Origin: Streptomyces sporangiiformans | GTDB taxonomy: Bacteria; Actinomycetota; Actinomycetes; Streptomycetales; Streptomycetaceae | Direction: 5' to 3' | Assembly (NCBI RefSeq): GCF_005768555.2 | Contig: NZ_VCHX02000026.1 | Coordinates: 1-47,699, forward strand | Length of the DNA stretch: 47,699 bases | Shown: positions 9,429-17,893 of the stretch, one piece after another | Position numbering within the stretch: position 1 is the stretch's first letter | How the letters are laid out: every line of letters begins with the position of its first letter | Program-made: the position numbers and the translations under genes | Notes under the pieces: model-generated | Told to the model about the DNA's origin: nothing | Databases searched by the model: none | Seen by the model: the letters and a program-made list of their open reading frames with translations, nothing else

Positions 9429-11639
9429 CTATCGGGGCGAATTGACTCGCTTGGTGCGTGGGGCGAGGGCGGTCTCCTCGGACGGCAGCAGCTGCCCTCC
9501 AGTCAACCCACCCGCCAAAAGCCTCGCCGTGTCCTCCGCCAGCCTCGTCGCCCGCCCCGCCTCCGCCCTGAGTTCATGCACGCGCCGGAACGCCTCTCCG
9601 TACCGCCGCTGCTCCTCCAGCGGCAGCAACGGCACCCGCAAACGCCCAGGACTGACCTGCAGGACCGTGGTTCCCGACGACGCACCCGCGATGTTGTCGT
9701 CCGCCCCCAGGAACCCGGCGAGGAACCAGGCGTCCAGCCGCGCCGGGTCCGGGCGGAAGAGGTGGACTTGCGGACCAAGCAGCGCACCCGCGTCCTCCTT
9801 GCCCGCGACACGAGCCATGAGACCGCCCGCCGAACCGCTTCCGCCCGCGACCCCTCGTACGAGTACATCCCCGGCAGCGATGACGGGCGCCGTCTCGCTG
9901 CGCAGGTCAGCGGGGGAGCCGGTCGGCCCGGAACCCCTGGCGATGTCCGAACCTGTGAGGACCACGACGCCGTCGACTCCCGCGTCACGCACACCCCCCG
10001 CACTTTTCTCCGCCTGCCGCGACGCCTCCGGCACGGTCCGCAGCAGCGTCAGCGCACCACCGCGCGCGAGGTCCGACGCCGTCGCCGTACGCCAGGCCCG
10101 CGCCGCGGCGCCTGCGGCGCTCCACGCCGCCGAATCCGCCGCCCTGCCAAGGGACGTGGCGGCCTTGACGAGATCGCGGCGCGTGGCGGTCAACTCGGCG
10201 GACAGTTCCGCCGGGTCGGCGTCGGCCCGTGAGGCGCGTACCTGACGTGACGGGGTCAAGTCCACCAGTTCGTCCAGGAGATCGACGATGCTCACGGCGC
10301 GAGCGATGCCGGGCTCACCCTCGTACGCATCCGGCCTCTGTGTGAAGGCTTCCCACGCGCCCACTGCCTGCTCGGTGATCCCGCTCCAGTCCAGGCCCGC
10401 GGCCCGCCCGCCACCGCGCGTCCGTGTCTGTAGGGCCGTCGAGTGGTCGGCGCCGCCCCCGGCGTCCGCCGTCGCCTGCGCCGTGTCGACGAACAGCACC
10501 GACTTGCGCTCGGGACCGCCCGGTTCGGGCCGCTGAAGGACCCAGAGCTGCAGGCCGATGTGGAGCGGCGCCGCAGCGCCGGGCGGTAGCGCCAGTACTG
10601 CCCGCAGCGCACCGCCGCGTACAAGTTCCGCCCGTACGCGACGCCCTGAGGCGCGGCCGGCTGTGGCGGGTGGCAGTACCAGTACCGCGTAGCCACCCGG
10701 TACGAGATGCGCGAGCGCGTGCTGGACCCAGGCCAGCTCCGACTCGGCGCGGGCCGGGACGCCGTACGCCCAGCGCGGGTCGTACGCCAACTCGTCGTGA
10801 CCCCAGTCCCGGTCGCCGTACGGCGGGTTGCACAGCACGGCGTCGGCGACGAGGTCGGGGAAGGCGTCCGCGCGGAGGCTGTCACCGGCGCGCACGGTGA
10901 CCGTGGCCCGCGGTGCTGTCAGCATCAGGCTGACCGCGCTGCGCCGCGCCTGCACGGGCAGCGAGTCCTGCCCGTACAGCTCACTCACCTCGCGGCGGGC
11001 GGCAGCCGCGAGCAGCGTGCCGCTGCCGCAGGCCGGGTCGAGGACGCTGGCCGGGGTGCCGGGGAGCAGGCGTGCGGCGAGATCCGCGAGCGGTTCGGGC
11101 GTCTGGTAGGTGCCGCTGGCGGCGCTGTCCTCCAACTCCCGCTCCGCGAGCACCCCCAGCGTGGCATGTCCGCCCTCGTCCCGTACGCACAGCATCAGTG
11201 CGCGCAGTACGGCGGTGTCAGCGGCCGCGAAATGGACGGCGTCCGCGCCCGGTACCGCGCCGGCGAGTTCCGCCACTGCACCGTCTACACGTGCGGCCAG
11301 GTCGGCGTCCGCGAGTTCCGTGAGCGCCGTGAGTTCGTCCAGTGAGTGGCGCGCCGCGGCGAGTACGAGCAGCAGCAGGTCCGACGTTCCGCTGCTGCCT
11401 TGCGCACGTAGGCGGAGGGTCGTGCGCAGCTCCTCCGAAGGGCTGGCCGCGGAGGCGTGTCCCCGCGAGGCCAGCCAGGCACGCACCGCCTCAAGGTCGT
11501 ACAGAGGGCTGCTCTCCGTGCCGCCCGACGGGTCCGGGAAATCGTCGTGCCGACGACGCCAGTTGCTGACCGTGGCACGCGTGACTCCCGCGATACGGGA
11601 GATCTCCGCGGCGGTGACCTGGGCGGATGGCTGGGGCAT
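9429..11639 (-). CDS. HTH / N6-adenine DNA methylase / HsdS-like specificity fusion
   Basis: A 736-residue protein in three parts. Residues 1-60 form a small HTH (AEISRIAGVTRATVSNWRRR). Residues about 140-420 form an N6 methylase with DPACGSGTLL (201-210) and NPPYGDRDWG (271-280). The C-terminus (about 640-715) resembles an HsdS conserved region: RVPLLPLEEQRRYGEAFRR followed by a helix ending in LLAGGLTGGQL. No nuclease or helicase motif is seen and no separate endonuclease gene is dedicated to it. ATG at 11639 is chosen because the frame upstream contains a promoter and inverted repeat. It is either a stand-alone modifying enzyme or a partner of the neighbouring systems. The methylase call is secure; the role is open. 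Confidence 0.88.
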   Translation of the reverse strand: MPQPSAQVTAAEISRIAGVTRATVSNWRRRHDDFPDPSGGTESSPLYDLEAVRAWLASRGHASAASPSEELRTTLRLRAQGSSGTSDLLLLVLAAARHSLDELTALTELADADLAARVDGAVAELAGAVPGADAVHFAAADTAVLRALMLCVRDEGGHATLGVLAERELEDSAASGTYQTPEPLADLAARLLPGTPASVLDPACGSGTLLAAAARREVSELYGQDSLPVQARRSAVSLMLTAPRATVTVRAGDSLRADAFPDLVADAVLCNPPYGDRDWGHDELAYDPRWAYGVPARAESELAWVQHALAHLVPGGYAVLVLPPATAGRASGRRVRAELVRGGALRAVLALPPGAAAPLHIGLQLWVLQRPEPGGPERKSVLFVDTAQATADAGGGADHSTALQTRTRGGGRAAGLDWSGITEQAVGAWEAFTQRPDAYEGEPGIARAVSIVDLLDELVDLTPSRQVRASRADADPAELSAELTATRRDLVKAATSLGRAADSAAWSAAGAAARAWRTATASDLARGGALTLLRTVPEASRQAEKSAGGVRDAGVDGVVVLTGSDIARGSGPTGSPADLRSETAPVIAAGDVLVRGVAGGSGSAGGLMARVAGKEDAGALLGPQVHLFRPDPARLDAWFLAGFLGADDNIAGASSGTTVLQVSPGRLRVPLLPLEEQRRYGEAFRRVHELRAEAGRATRLAEDTARLLAGGLTGGQLLPSEETALAPRTKRVNSPR

Positions 11640-11677
11640 GGCGTGTGTCCTGGGCCTCTCGGTAGTGAGCAGTAAAC

Positions 11678-11705
11678 AATGTACAGCGCTCGTCAAATCC
11701 GTCAA
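11678..11705 (-). promoter_or_regulatory. Putative vegetative promoter of the methylase fusion gene
   Basis: On the minus strand TTGACG (11705-11700) and TACATT (11683-11678) are separated by 16 bases, close to the principal-sigma consensus. The predicted transcript would start about 30 bases before the ATG at 11639. Confidence 0.5.
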
Positions 11706-11716
11706 GGCGTTTGACG
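11691..11716. promoter_or_regulatory. Inverted repeat over the -35 region, possible autoregulatory operator
   Basis: CGTCAAA (11691-11697) and TTTGACG (11710-11716) are perfect inverted arms 12 bases apart, with a third CGTCAA copy at 11700-11705. The repeat overlaps the predicted -35 box of a gene whose product starts with an HTH, so autorepression is a reasonable inference. Confidence 0.4.
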
Positions 11717-11906
11717 ATGCTTTCATGGCTATGGTTGTCTGGTGATGCTTCCGGTGGTGGGTGCTTGCCCCGTGGAAGCCGCTCGATCGTCGTGCCTTGC
11801 CCTCGCCCGGTGCCGCGCCCTGTGCCGACCGGACGATCAAGTCACCCATGCGTGATCAAGAGATCCCGGCGTCACCCACCCGCCTCGACCTAAACGGAGA
11901 TCCGTC

Positions 11907-12479
11907 ATGACCAATCCGAACTTCAGTCCTCAGTACGGCCGGAACCCGCAGGACGGCTGGGGCCCGACGCCTCCGCTCCCGCCCACCGATCCCCGGGCAG
12001 GCAGCCGTCGAAGAGCGTGGATCATCTACGGGGCCGTCGCCCTGGTCTCCCTGTTCGTCGGCGTCGGCATAGGCGCGGCCGACGGAAGCGACGCGGCGGA
12101 CGGGAGCGTCGACGAGGCGGGGTCCAAGCCCCGGCCCACGGTGACCGTCACCGAAGCAGAGAAGGCTGAGGCCGAGCCCGCCGCCACCGTCACCGAGACG
12201 GTCACCGCCAAGCCGAAGAAGACGGAGAAGGCGGGGCCCGTGAGCAGCTTCTCCGGCGAGGGCGAGTACCTCGTGGGCGAGGACATCAAGCCCGGCACGT
12301 ACAAGTCGGCCGGTCCCGAGGACGAGTTCGGCTGTTACTGGGAGCGAGCCAAGGACGCCAGCGGCGAGTTCGGCTCGATCATCACCAACAACAACCTGCA
12401 GGGACCCGGCCGCGTGACCCTCAACCAGGGCGAGTACTTCAAGACCAACCGCTGCCAGGAGTGGAAGAGGGTCGGATGA
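11907..12479 (+). CDS. Small single-pass membrane protein with extracytoplasmic C-terminal domain
   Basis: A 190-residue protein of unknown function. The N-terminus is Pro/Gly/Asn-rich and cytoplasmic. One membrane helix follows a positive patch (SRRRAWIIYGAVALVSLFVG, about 33-52). A Thr/Val/Glu-rich linker leads to a C-terminal domain of about 75 residues with two cysteines (in FGCYWER and NRCQEWK) and the phrase YLVGEDIKPGTYKS. This type of C-terminal domain recurs in actinobacterial secreted and membrane proteins. ATG at 11907 follows a GGAGA site. It is divergent from the methylase fusion with a 267-bp gap. Family context gives no biochemical role. Confidence 0.8.
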   Translation: MTNPNFSPQYGRNPQDGWGPTPPLPPTDPRAGSRRRAWIIYGAVALVSLFVGVGIGAADGSDAADGSVDEAGSKPRPTVTVTEAEKAEAEPAATVTETVTAKPKKTEKAGPVSSFSGEGEYLVGEDIKPGTYKSAGPEDEFGCYWERAKDASGEFGSIITNNNLQGPGRVTLNQGEYFKTNRCQEWKRVG

Positions 12480-12623
12480 CGCCGCCTGGCAGGACGTAGA
12501 GGGCGACGCGCCTCGGAACCGCGGACTCAGCCTCACGGATGACAGCTCGCTCTCACCGATGCCCGTCAGGGCGTCGCCAAAGCCGCCGTATCAATGACAG
12601 GCCCTCAGGAAGGAGCCACCACC

Positions 12624-14315
12624 GTGCCTCTCACCCGGGACACCGCACAGCCCCAGCACAACACCGGTCACACCCGCCGCAGCACCATCTACCTCCTGCA
12701 GGACACAGGAACCGAGTCCGCCGACCTCCGGGCGGCTCTCAACCTCAGGTACGAACGCGACCACGGATTCGCGGTGGAGGACGTGACGACCGGGGGCGTG
12801 CCCGGACTCCTCTGCCACGGGGTCATCGGGCGCCACCGCCCGCCCGACTGGACCGCCGCCGTCGACACCCTCACCGGCCGAAAGCCCTCGGTGGTGAACC
12901 GCACCGCGGCTTGCGCTCTGTTGCTCCCCGTCGACGGAGAGGTCTTCGCCCTCACCTTCGGCATGGGACACCTGCTCCTCGACCAGAGCAGGATCTCCCC
13001 GGGATTCGGATTCAACTTCGTGCTGCGCGCGGCGCAGCCCGACGCGATCCGTCAGGTCACGCACAGTCTCATGGATGCCCGAGGGCGCACCGACAGGAGC
13101 TCGGCCGCTCAGGGACAGCACATCCGGACCTTCCCCATCGAGGAGTACGGCGAAGTGGTCAGCCGTCTCGTCGGCGCCATCGGCTCAACCGAACTGACCA
13201 TCGGGCGGGGCCGCCGAAGGACGGCGCAGATCGCCGGCACAGACGCACTGAAGATTCACCTGGGCTCTCAACCCGCGGACCTGCTCCAGGATCTCGCGGA
13301 GATCCGCGAGATCCTCGCCCGGCAGTCCCCGGTGCCGGACTTCGAAGCCATCGCTCGGGTGCGCCCGCTCAGGCCGGGTGACCCGCGCCGCGAGACCCTT
13401 GATGACAGGCTGGACGACCTTCTCGGTGGGGGGGCGGACACCGGGAGCCTGGCGCTCACGGTCCCGGCGGCCTGTCTGGATCAGGAGGACGGTGCCATGT
13501 CGTACCGGGTGAAGGTCCGTAGTGAGCGAGAGTTGCTCCACTCCCTCGATCTCGACGGCGTGCTGGGTCTGCTCGACGGCGTCCAGCCCGGAAAGCGTCT
13601 GGCCGCCCTGTCGGACGGATACATACAGATGCACAAGGACGAAGAGGGAAGCGATCCGATCAGCGCCCAAGTGAAGGCCCACAAGTGGCTCGCTGCTGAG
13701 ATCTCCCTCGGCTCCAGTCGGTACTTCCACCACGCGGGCCGCTGGTTCGAGATCGGAGACCAGTATCTCGAGGGCATCCGTCGTGAGGTCGACGCCCTCC
13801 TGACGACACGGGCCGGGGTGACACTCTTCGACTGGACCTCCGCCTACAAGGAGGAGAAGGACTACAACGAGGAGGCACGGAAGCACGGTTACGTCTGTCT
13901 CGACCGCAAGCTCATCAGGACCGCGCAACATCCGCACGGGTTCGAGGCCGCCGATCTCCTCGGCGAAGACGGCACCCTCATCCATGTGAAGCGGGCCGAG
14001 TCCTCAGCTCCGCTGAGTCACCTCTTTTCCCAAGGCCGGGTGTCCGCCGACGCCTTGCGCTTCGATGCCGAAGCAAGATCGGAGTTCGTCGGACGAGTCC
14101 GCAGCCAGGACCCGGACCATCCCATCAGCGACGATTTCACTCCCACCAAGGTCGTCTATGCGATATCCCTGAAGAGCGGGAAGCCATTGACGACACAGAA
14201 CCTCTTCACCTTCGCCCAGATGTCCCTGCTGCACGCCGCCCGGGCACTGCGAGCCCAGGGCATCGACGTGGCCGTGCTCGACATCCCGACCATCGTGGAC
14301 GAGCCAAGGCCATGA
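12624..14315 (+). CDS. TIGR04141 / DUF6119 family protein
   Basis: A 563-residue protein of the sporadically distributed TIGR04141 (DUF6119) family. Visible hallmarks are TFGMGHLLLDQSRISPGFGF (112-131) and, late in the protein, LFDWTSAYKEEKDYNEEA and YVCLDRK. Then E441 and D444 precede IHVKR (K456) and LSHLFSQGRVSA. The E..D...HxK spacing recalls a degenerate PD-(D/E)xK nuclease core, but the acidic residue of the ExK pair is replaced by His, so catalysis is only a guess. GTG at 12624 has a strong AGGAAGGAG site 8 bases upstream; ATG at 12594 lacks one. It stands alone between a membrane-protein gene and the DUF429 gene. Such proteins are often found beside restriction systems, which fits this island. 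Confidence 0.8.
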   Translation: MPLTRDTAQPQHNTGHTRRSTIYLLQDTGTESADLRAALNLRYERDHGFAVEDVTTGGVPGLLCHGVIGRHRPPDWTAAVDTLTGRKPSVVNRTAACALLLPVDGEVFALTFGMGHLLLDQSRISPGFGFNFVLRAAQPDAIRQVTHSLMDARGRTDRSSAAQGQHIRTFPIEEYGEVVSRLVGAIGSTELTIGRGRRRTAQIAGTDALKIHLGSQPADLLQDLAEIREILARQSPVPDFEAIARVRPLRPGDPRRETLDDRLDDLLGGGADTGSLALTVPAACLDQEDGAMSYRVKVRSERELLHSLDLDGVLGLLDGVQPGKRLAALSDGYIQMHKDEEGSDPISAQVKAHKWLAAEISLGSSRYFHHAGRWFEIGDQYLEGIRREVDALLTTRAGVTLFDWTSAYKEEKDYNEEARKHGYVCLDRKLIRTAQHPHGFEAADLLGEDGTLIHVKRAESSAPLSHLFSQGRVSADALRFDAEARSEFVGRVRSQDPDHPISDDFTPTKVVYAISLKSGKPLTTQNLFTFAQMSLLHAARALRAQGIDVAVLDIPTIVDEPRP

Positions 14316-14407
14316 CGGTCCCGCTCGCCGTCCTCCCTGCTGATCAGTGAGGAAGAGGACCGTGCCAACATCAGTGGCCGGTTCTCTGGTACTACCGAGG
14401 CATGGGG

Positions 14408-15272
14408 ATGGAGCGGTTCATCGGCATCGACCTCGCCTGGGCGCCGGGCGAAGGCCCTGTCAAGCCCAACGAGACCGGCGTGGCCGCCATCGACGGGCGC
14501 GGTGCGGTGATCGATTGCGGCTGGACCTGTGGGCTCGAGGAGACGGTGTCATGGCTGGCCAAGACAGCTGCCGACGGGTCGACGCTGACCTTCGTCGACG
14601 CGCCGCTGGTCGTTGACAATCCGGCCGGCCAGCGGTTGTGCGAGCGGGAGGTCGGCCGGCGGTACGGCCGCTGGAAGGTGAGTGCGAACAGCACCAACCA
14701 GAACTCCCCCCGCCTGGCCGGAGTGCTTCTGCGGGAACGGCTGCGGGAGTCAGGCTGGTCCTACGACGACGGCAGGGGCGGGCCGCCGACGGGTGGGCTG
14801 GTCATGTCCGAGTGCTACCCGTACACGACGTTGGTCGGGGCCGCCGAGCTCGGCTATGACCGGGAGCGCCCGACGTACAAGCGCCGGCCGGCGCGCGTGC
14901 CGACGGCTCAGTGGCGAGCGGTGCGGGCCGAGGAGTGCGACACGCTGATCGCGCGTATGGCGGGCCTGGCCACGGCGGATCCCCCCCCTGCTGCTCTCGT
15001 CCCATCCGGTCTCCCGTCGCCTGCTCGACGAGCCCTCACCTCAGCGGGCAGCCGACTACAAGCATCGGGAAGACCTCATCGACGCCCTGCTCTGCGCGTG
15101 GACGGCCGCACTGTGGTCCCGGCACGGACTGGCACGCTGCCAGGTCCTGGGAGCCGACAGCCTCGCACCGTCCGGATGTGCTCCGACGATCATCGCGCCG
15201 GCCCGCCCCGAGCAGCGGCCGTCCCCTTCTCACGTGTCTGCCGCGAACAACCGGCCGATCAACTCCGGGTAG
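14408..15272 (+). pseudogene. DUF429 family gene interrupted by a frameshift at a C8 run
   Basis: The first ~190 residues (IGIDLAWAPGEGP, then FVDAPLVV and NQNSPRLAG) match DUF429, a small RNase H-fold-like family of unknown activity. At 14981-14988 there are eight consecutive C. With seven, the frame continues as PPLLLSSHPVSRRLLDE and includes the conserved ending YKHREDLIDALLCAWTAAL, stopping at 15272. As written the frame leaves DUF429 homology and runs to 15388 in low-complexity residues antisense to the next gene. It may be a sequencing error, slippage-based phase variation or true inactivation. ATG at 14408 has GAGG upstream; 14402 is an alternative. The restored end overlaps the convergent HKD gene by about 43 bp. 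Confidence 0.75.
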
Positions 15273-17893
15273 GACAGGCCCCCTTCGGCCAGAATTCTCC
15301 TCAAGGCCTCGGGCGGGCCCGCCTGGAGCGGGGCCGGTGCGCCGACGCGGCCGGGCACTGCGGAAAGGTCGCCGCCGCCGAACCGTGATTCCGGTGTGGC
15401 CGGGGGACGTACCAGGTAGGTGCGCCAGACGCGCGCCGGGGGATTCAGCAGGACCAGGTGCGGGGCCGCCCATGCGACGAACGCCCAGCGGTTCCTGCTC
15501 CGGGCCCGGACGAGCACACCGTTCGGGTGGAGTCGTCCGAGCCGGTCGGCAGCTCGGGACACGACGGGGACCGGGTTGCCGAAGGAGCCCGTGATCTCCC
15601 AGAGTCCGTCCTCGTACGAGGCTTCCCAGCCGGCTGCGGAGAGCTCCTCGACCACCTCCGCGGTGGGGTCGTCCTCCTGAGCCAGGGCAATGAGCCGCTC
15701 CACCTCGCTCCAGGGCGCGACGCGGGCCAGTGCCTGCTCGGGCGGGATCATCAGATCCTCCACCTGAGCGGGATCGGCGCGCGCGATCATGTCCTTGCCG
15801 CGTTGCCAAGCGCGGGCGGCCAGCACGTCGTGCTCGCCGCCTCCGGTGAAGGTGGCGTCCTGGCTGAGCAGCGTCATCACCACTGCCGCCACCGCGTCGA
15901 CCCGTCGCCGGGTCTCGGGTGGAGGCTGCTCGTCCGCCTCGCCCGGTCCGGCTTCGGCAACGAGAGCCTCAAAAAGACGGCTGAGGCCGTTGCGCCAGCT
16001 CTGGTCGCTCTCGTTCCAGACGCCGGCGGCCAGGAGCTGGACATAGAGGTTCGCCACAAGCAGCCGTACCGGAACCGATGCCGCGGCTGATCCGTCGGGG
16101 CCGACGAGCGTCCCCACCCAGCGCTGGACCCAGGTGCGGCATCGGGCCCGCTGCTCAGGGGCGATGTGCAGGGCAAGAGGCACGCTCGTGGCCAGGGGGT
16201 CCTCGTCCTCCGTCGCGTCCTCGTACGTCTCGTCGTCCTCCGCGGTCCCGCCACCGGTGACCGCCGATACGACCCAACGTGACGACGGCACCGGCGGCAG
16301 GCCGGTCTGCAAGGTTCCGAACGCCAGATCCGTCAGCGGTGCCCCGATCATCCGGCGGCAGTCCGCGAGGTAGGCATCCCAGCGGTCGACCCCGCTCAAG
16401 GTCACCGAGCTTGCCGCCCCACCGGTCGCCGCGCTCACCCGAGGCGCGGAGGTTCCCGCGGTGAGCTCGCGCAGGCGCAGCAGATCGGCCTCGAAGCGGC
16501 GTGCGGCGCGCTCGTCGGTGAACAGCACCTGCGCCGTGTAGTCGTATCTCAGCCGGGGCCCGCTGTCGGCATCGTGGCGTCGTGCGCAGTGCACAGGGCT
16601 GTAGACGAAGACAACGGGCGATTCGACGGTGCTGCCGTCCGGCTGGACGCAGCTGGCGCGAACCGCCGCGCCCGGAACCTCGGGCTGCGGGAAGGAACAG
16701 GTCGACGTGCCTGCGGGGATGGTGCCGATCTGCGCCCAGGAGCCTGGCGAACCGTCGGGAGAAGTACTGATCGCAACGGGTGTCGACCAGCTGCGGGCCA
16801 GCGAGACATGCAGGCCCTCGCTGTCCGTTTTCGCGCCGAGCAGGACGAGTCCGCGACCGGTGGGGGTGAAGGGCCGGATGGTGCGGCCCACCAGGCTCGC
16901 GAGTGGAGTGGTGCGCCCTTCTTCGGGGAGCAGCGGCAGCGTGTCGGCGGCGAGTACCGCGAGCTCGCAGTTGCCGCGGTCGCTCGTACTGGTGCACAGC
17001 GCGGCGCCGGTGAGGTTGGGGCTTCCGGTGAGCGCGTGGCGTCGGCCGCCGGTCTGCCATTCGACGAACTTGCCGTGCCGCATCCGCGTCTCGTCGAGAA
17101 GTCGGATCTGGATCTGCGCGGAGGTGGCGGCGAGGGCAGCCTTGATCGTTTCGGCGTCGTAGCTCGACCACCGGGGCTGGAGACCGAGGGTGATACGGCG
17201 GGGGGCCAAGCGGTCGACGAGCGCGCTCAGGGCGTGGCCGGCTTCGTCGATGAACGGGGCGTATGCGTGCAGATCGTCGACGGGGCCGCGTGGCAGTTGG
17301 TCCAGCAGACTCTGACGGAGATTGTGCAGCAGCCGGGGACCGGCTTCCGGCCCGGCAGGTGCGTTGACATGCCGTTCGGTCAGGAGGGCGGCCAGTTCCG
17401 TGAGGTGACTCGCCGACCAAGGGGCCATGTCCACGGCGGAGGGCAGTTCCTCCAGCCAGTCGGCGAGGTCGGCCAGGAGCGCGTGGGAGGCGTCGTCCTC
17501 GGTTTCCACCACGGTCCACAGTTCGTCGTTGGCACCCCAGCCGGACAGTGTCGGGTTGCCCGAGCCCACGGCCAGTCGGCAGGCGTGTTCGCCGACCAGA
17601 AGCACGACCTTGGGATGGAAGGCGCCACGACAGGTGGCGAGGCCGTGCAGGTAGCTGCGGCCGGCCGTACGTACGTCGACCGGATCGTAGAGCCCTTGGG
17701 CGGCGTCACCAATGACCGCGGTGCGGGCGCCCAGGCCACGTGCGACGGGTATGGCGACCTTCTCCAGGAAGGGAAGATCGACCGTGAATCCCAGGAAGAG
17801 TGCTTCGTGGAGTGCTTGCTGATCGCTGCGTTCTGCCCATTCGCGCAGCAGCGTGACGGGGGAGGCGAACCGGGTGTGCTGTCCCGCGTTCAC
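15230..17893 (-). CDS. Large protein with two HKD (phospholipase D-type) motifs, candidate defence nuclease
   Basis: An 887-residue protein. Its N-terminal third has two PLD-superfamily half-sites: H93-x-K95 with GSGN (110-113) in AFHPKVVLLVGEHACRLAVG, and H273-x-K275 with GSPN (290-293) in MRHGKFVEWQTGGRRHALTG. The usual Asp of HKD is not evident, as in several HxK nucleases. Residues about 400-887 show no motif I recognise; an acidic patch lies near 555-570. No helicase motif and no signal peptide are present, so it is cytoplasmic. ATG at 17893 overlaps the stop of the upstream gene by four bases, so both are made together. Possible activities are DNA or RNA cleavage or phospholipid attack; nuclease is favoured by the setting among restriction genes. 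Confidence 0.8.
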   Translation of the reverse strand: MNAGQHTRFASPVTLLREWAERSDQQALHEALFLGFTVDLPFLEKVAIPVARGLGARTAVIGDAAQGLYDPVDVRTAGRSYLHGLATCRGAFHPKVVLLVGEHACRLAVGSGNPTLSGWGANDELWTVVETEDDASHALLADLADWLEELPSAVDMAPWSASHLTELAALLTERHVNAPAGPEAGPRLLHNLRQSLLDQLPRGPVDDLHAYAPFIDEAGHALSALVDRLAPRRITLGLQPRWSSYDAETIKAALAATSAQIQIRLLDETRMRHGKFVEWQTGGRRHALTGSPNLTGAALCTSTSDRGNCELAVLAADTLPLLPEEGRTTPLASLVGRTIRPFTPTGRGLVLLGAKTDSEGLHVSLARSWSTPVAISTSPDGSPGSWAQIGTIPAGTSTCSFPQPEVPGAAVRASCVQPDGSTVESPVVFVYSPVHCARRHDADSGPRLRYDYTAQVLFTDERAARRFEADLLRLRELTAGTSAPRVSAATGGAASSVTLSGVDRWDAYLADCRRMIGAPLTDLAFGTLQTGLPPVPSSRWVVSAVTGGGTAEDDETYEDATEDEDPLATSVPLALHIAPEQRARCRTWVQRWVGTLVGPDGSAAASVPVRLLVANLYVQLLAAGVWNESDQSWRNGLSRLFEALVAEAGPGEADEQPPPETRRRVDAVAAVVMTLLSQDATFTGGGEHDVLAARAWQRGKDMIARADPAQVEDLMIPPEQALARVAPWSEVERLIALAQEDDPTAEVVEELSAAGWEASYEDGLWEITGSFGNPVPVVSRAADRLGRLHPNGVLVRARSRNRWAFVAWAAPHLVLLNPPARVWRTYLVRPPATPESRFGGGDLSAVPGRVGAPAPLQAGPPEALRRILAEGGLSYPELIGRLFAADT

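Noticed and set aside
15273..15388. C-terminal tail of the DUF429 frame as written
   Set aside because: It lies after the C8 frameshift, is antisense to the HKD gene and lacks DUF429 similarity.
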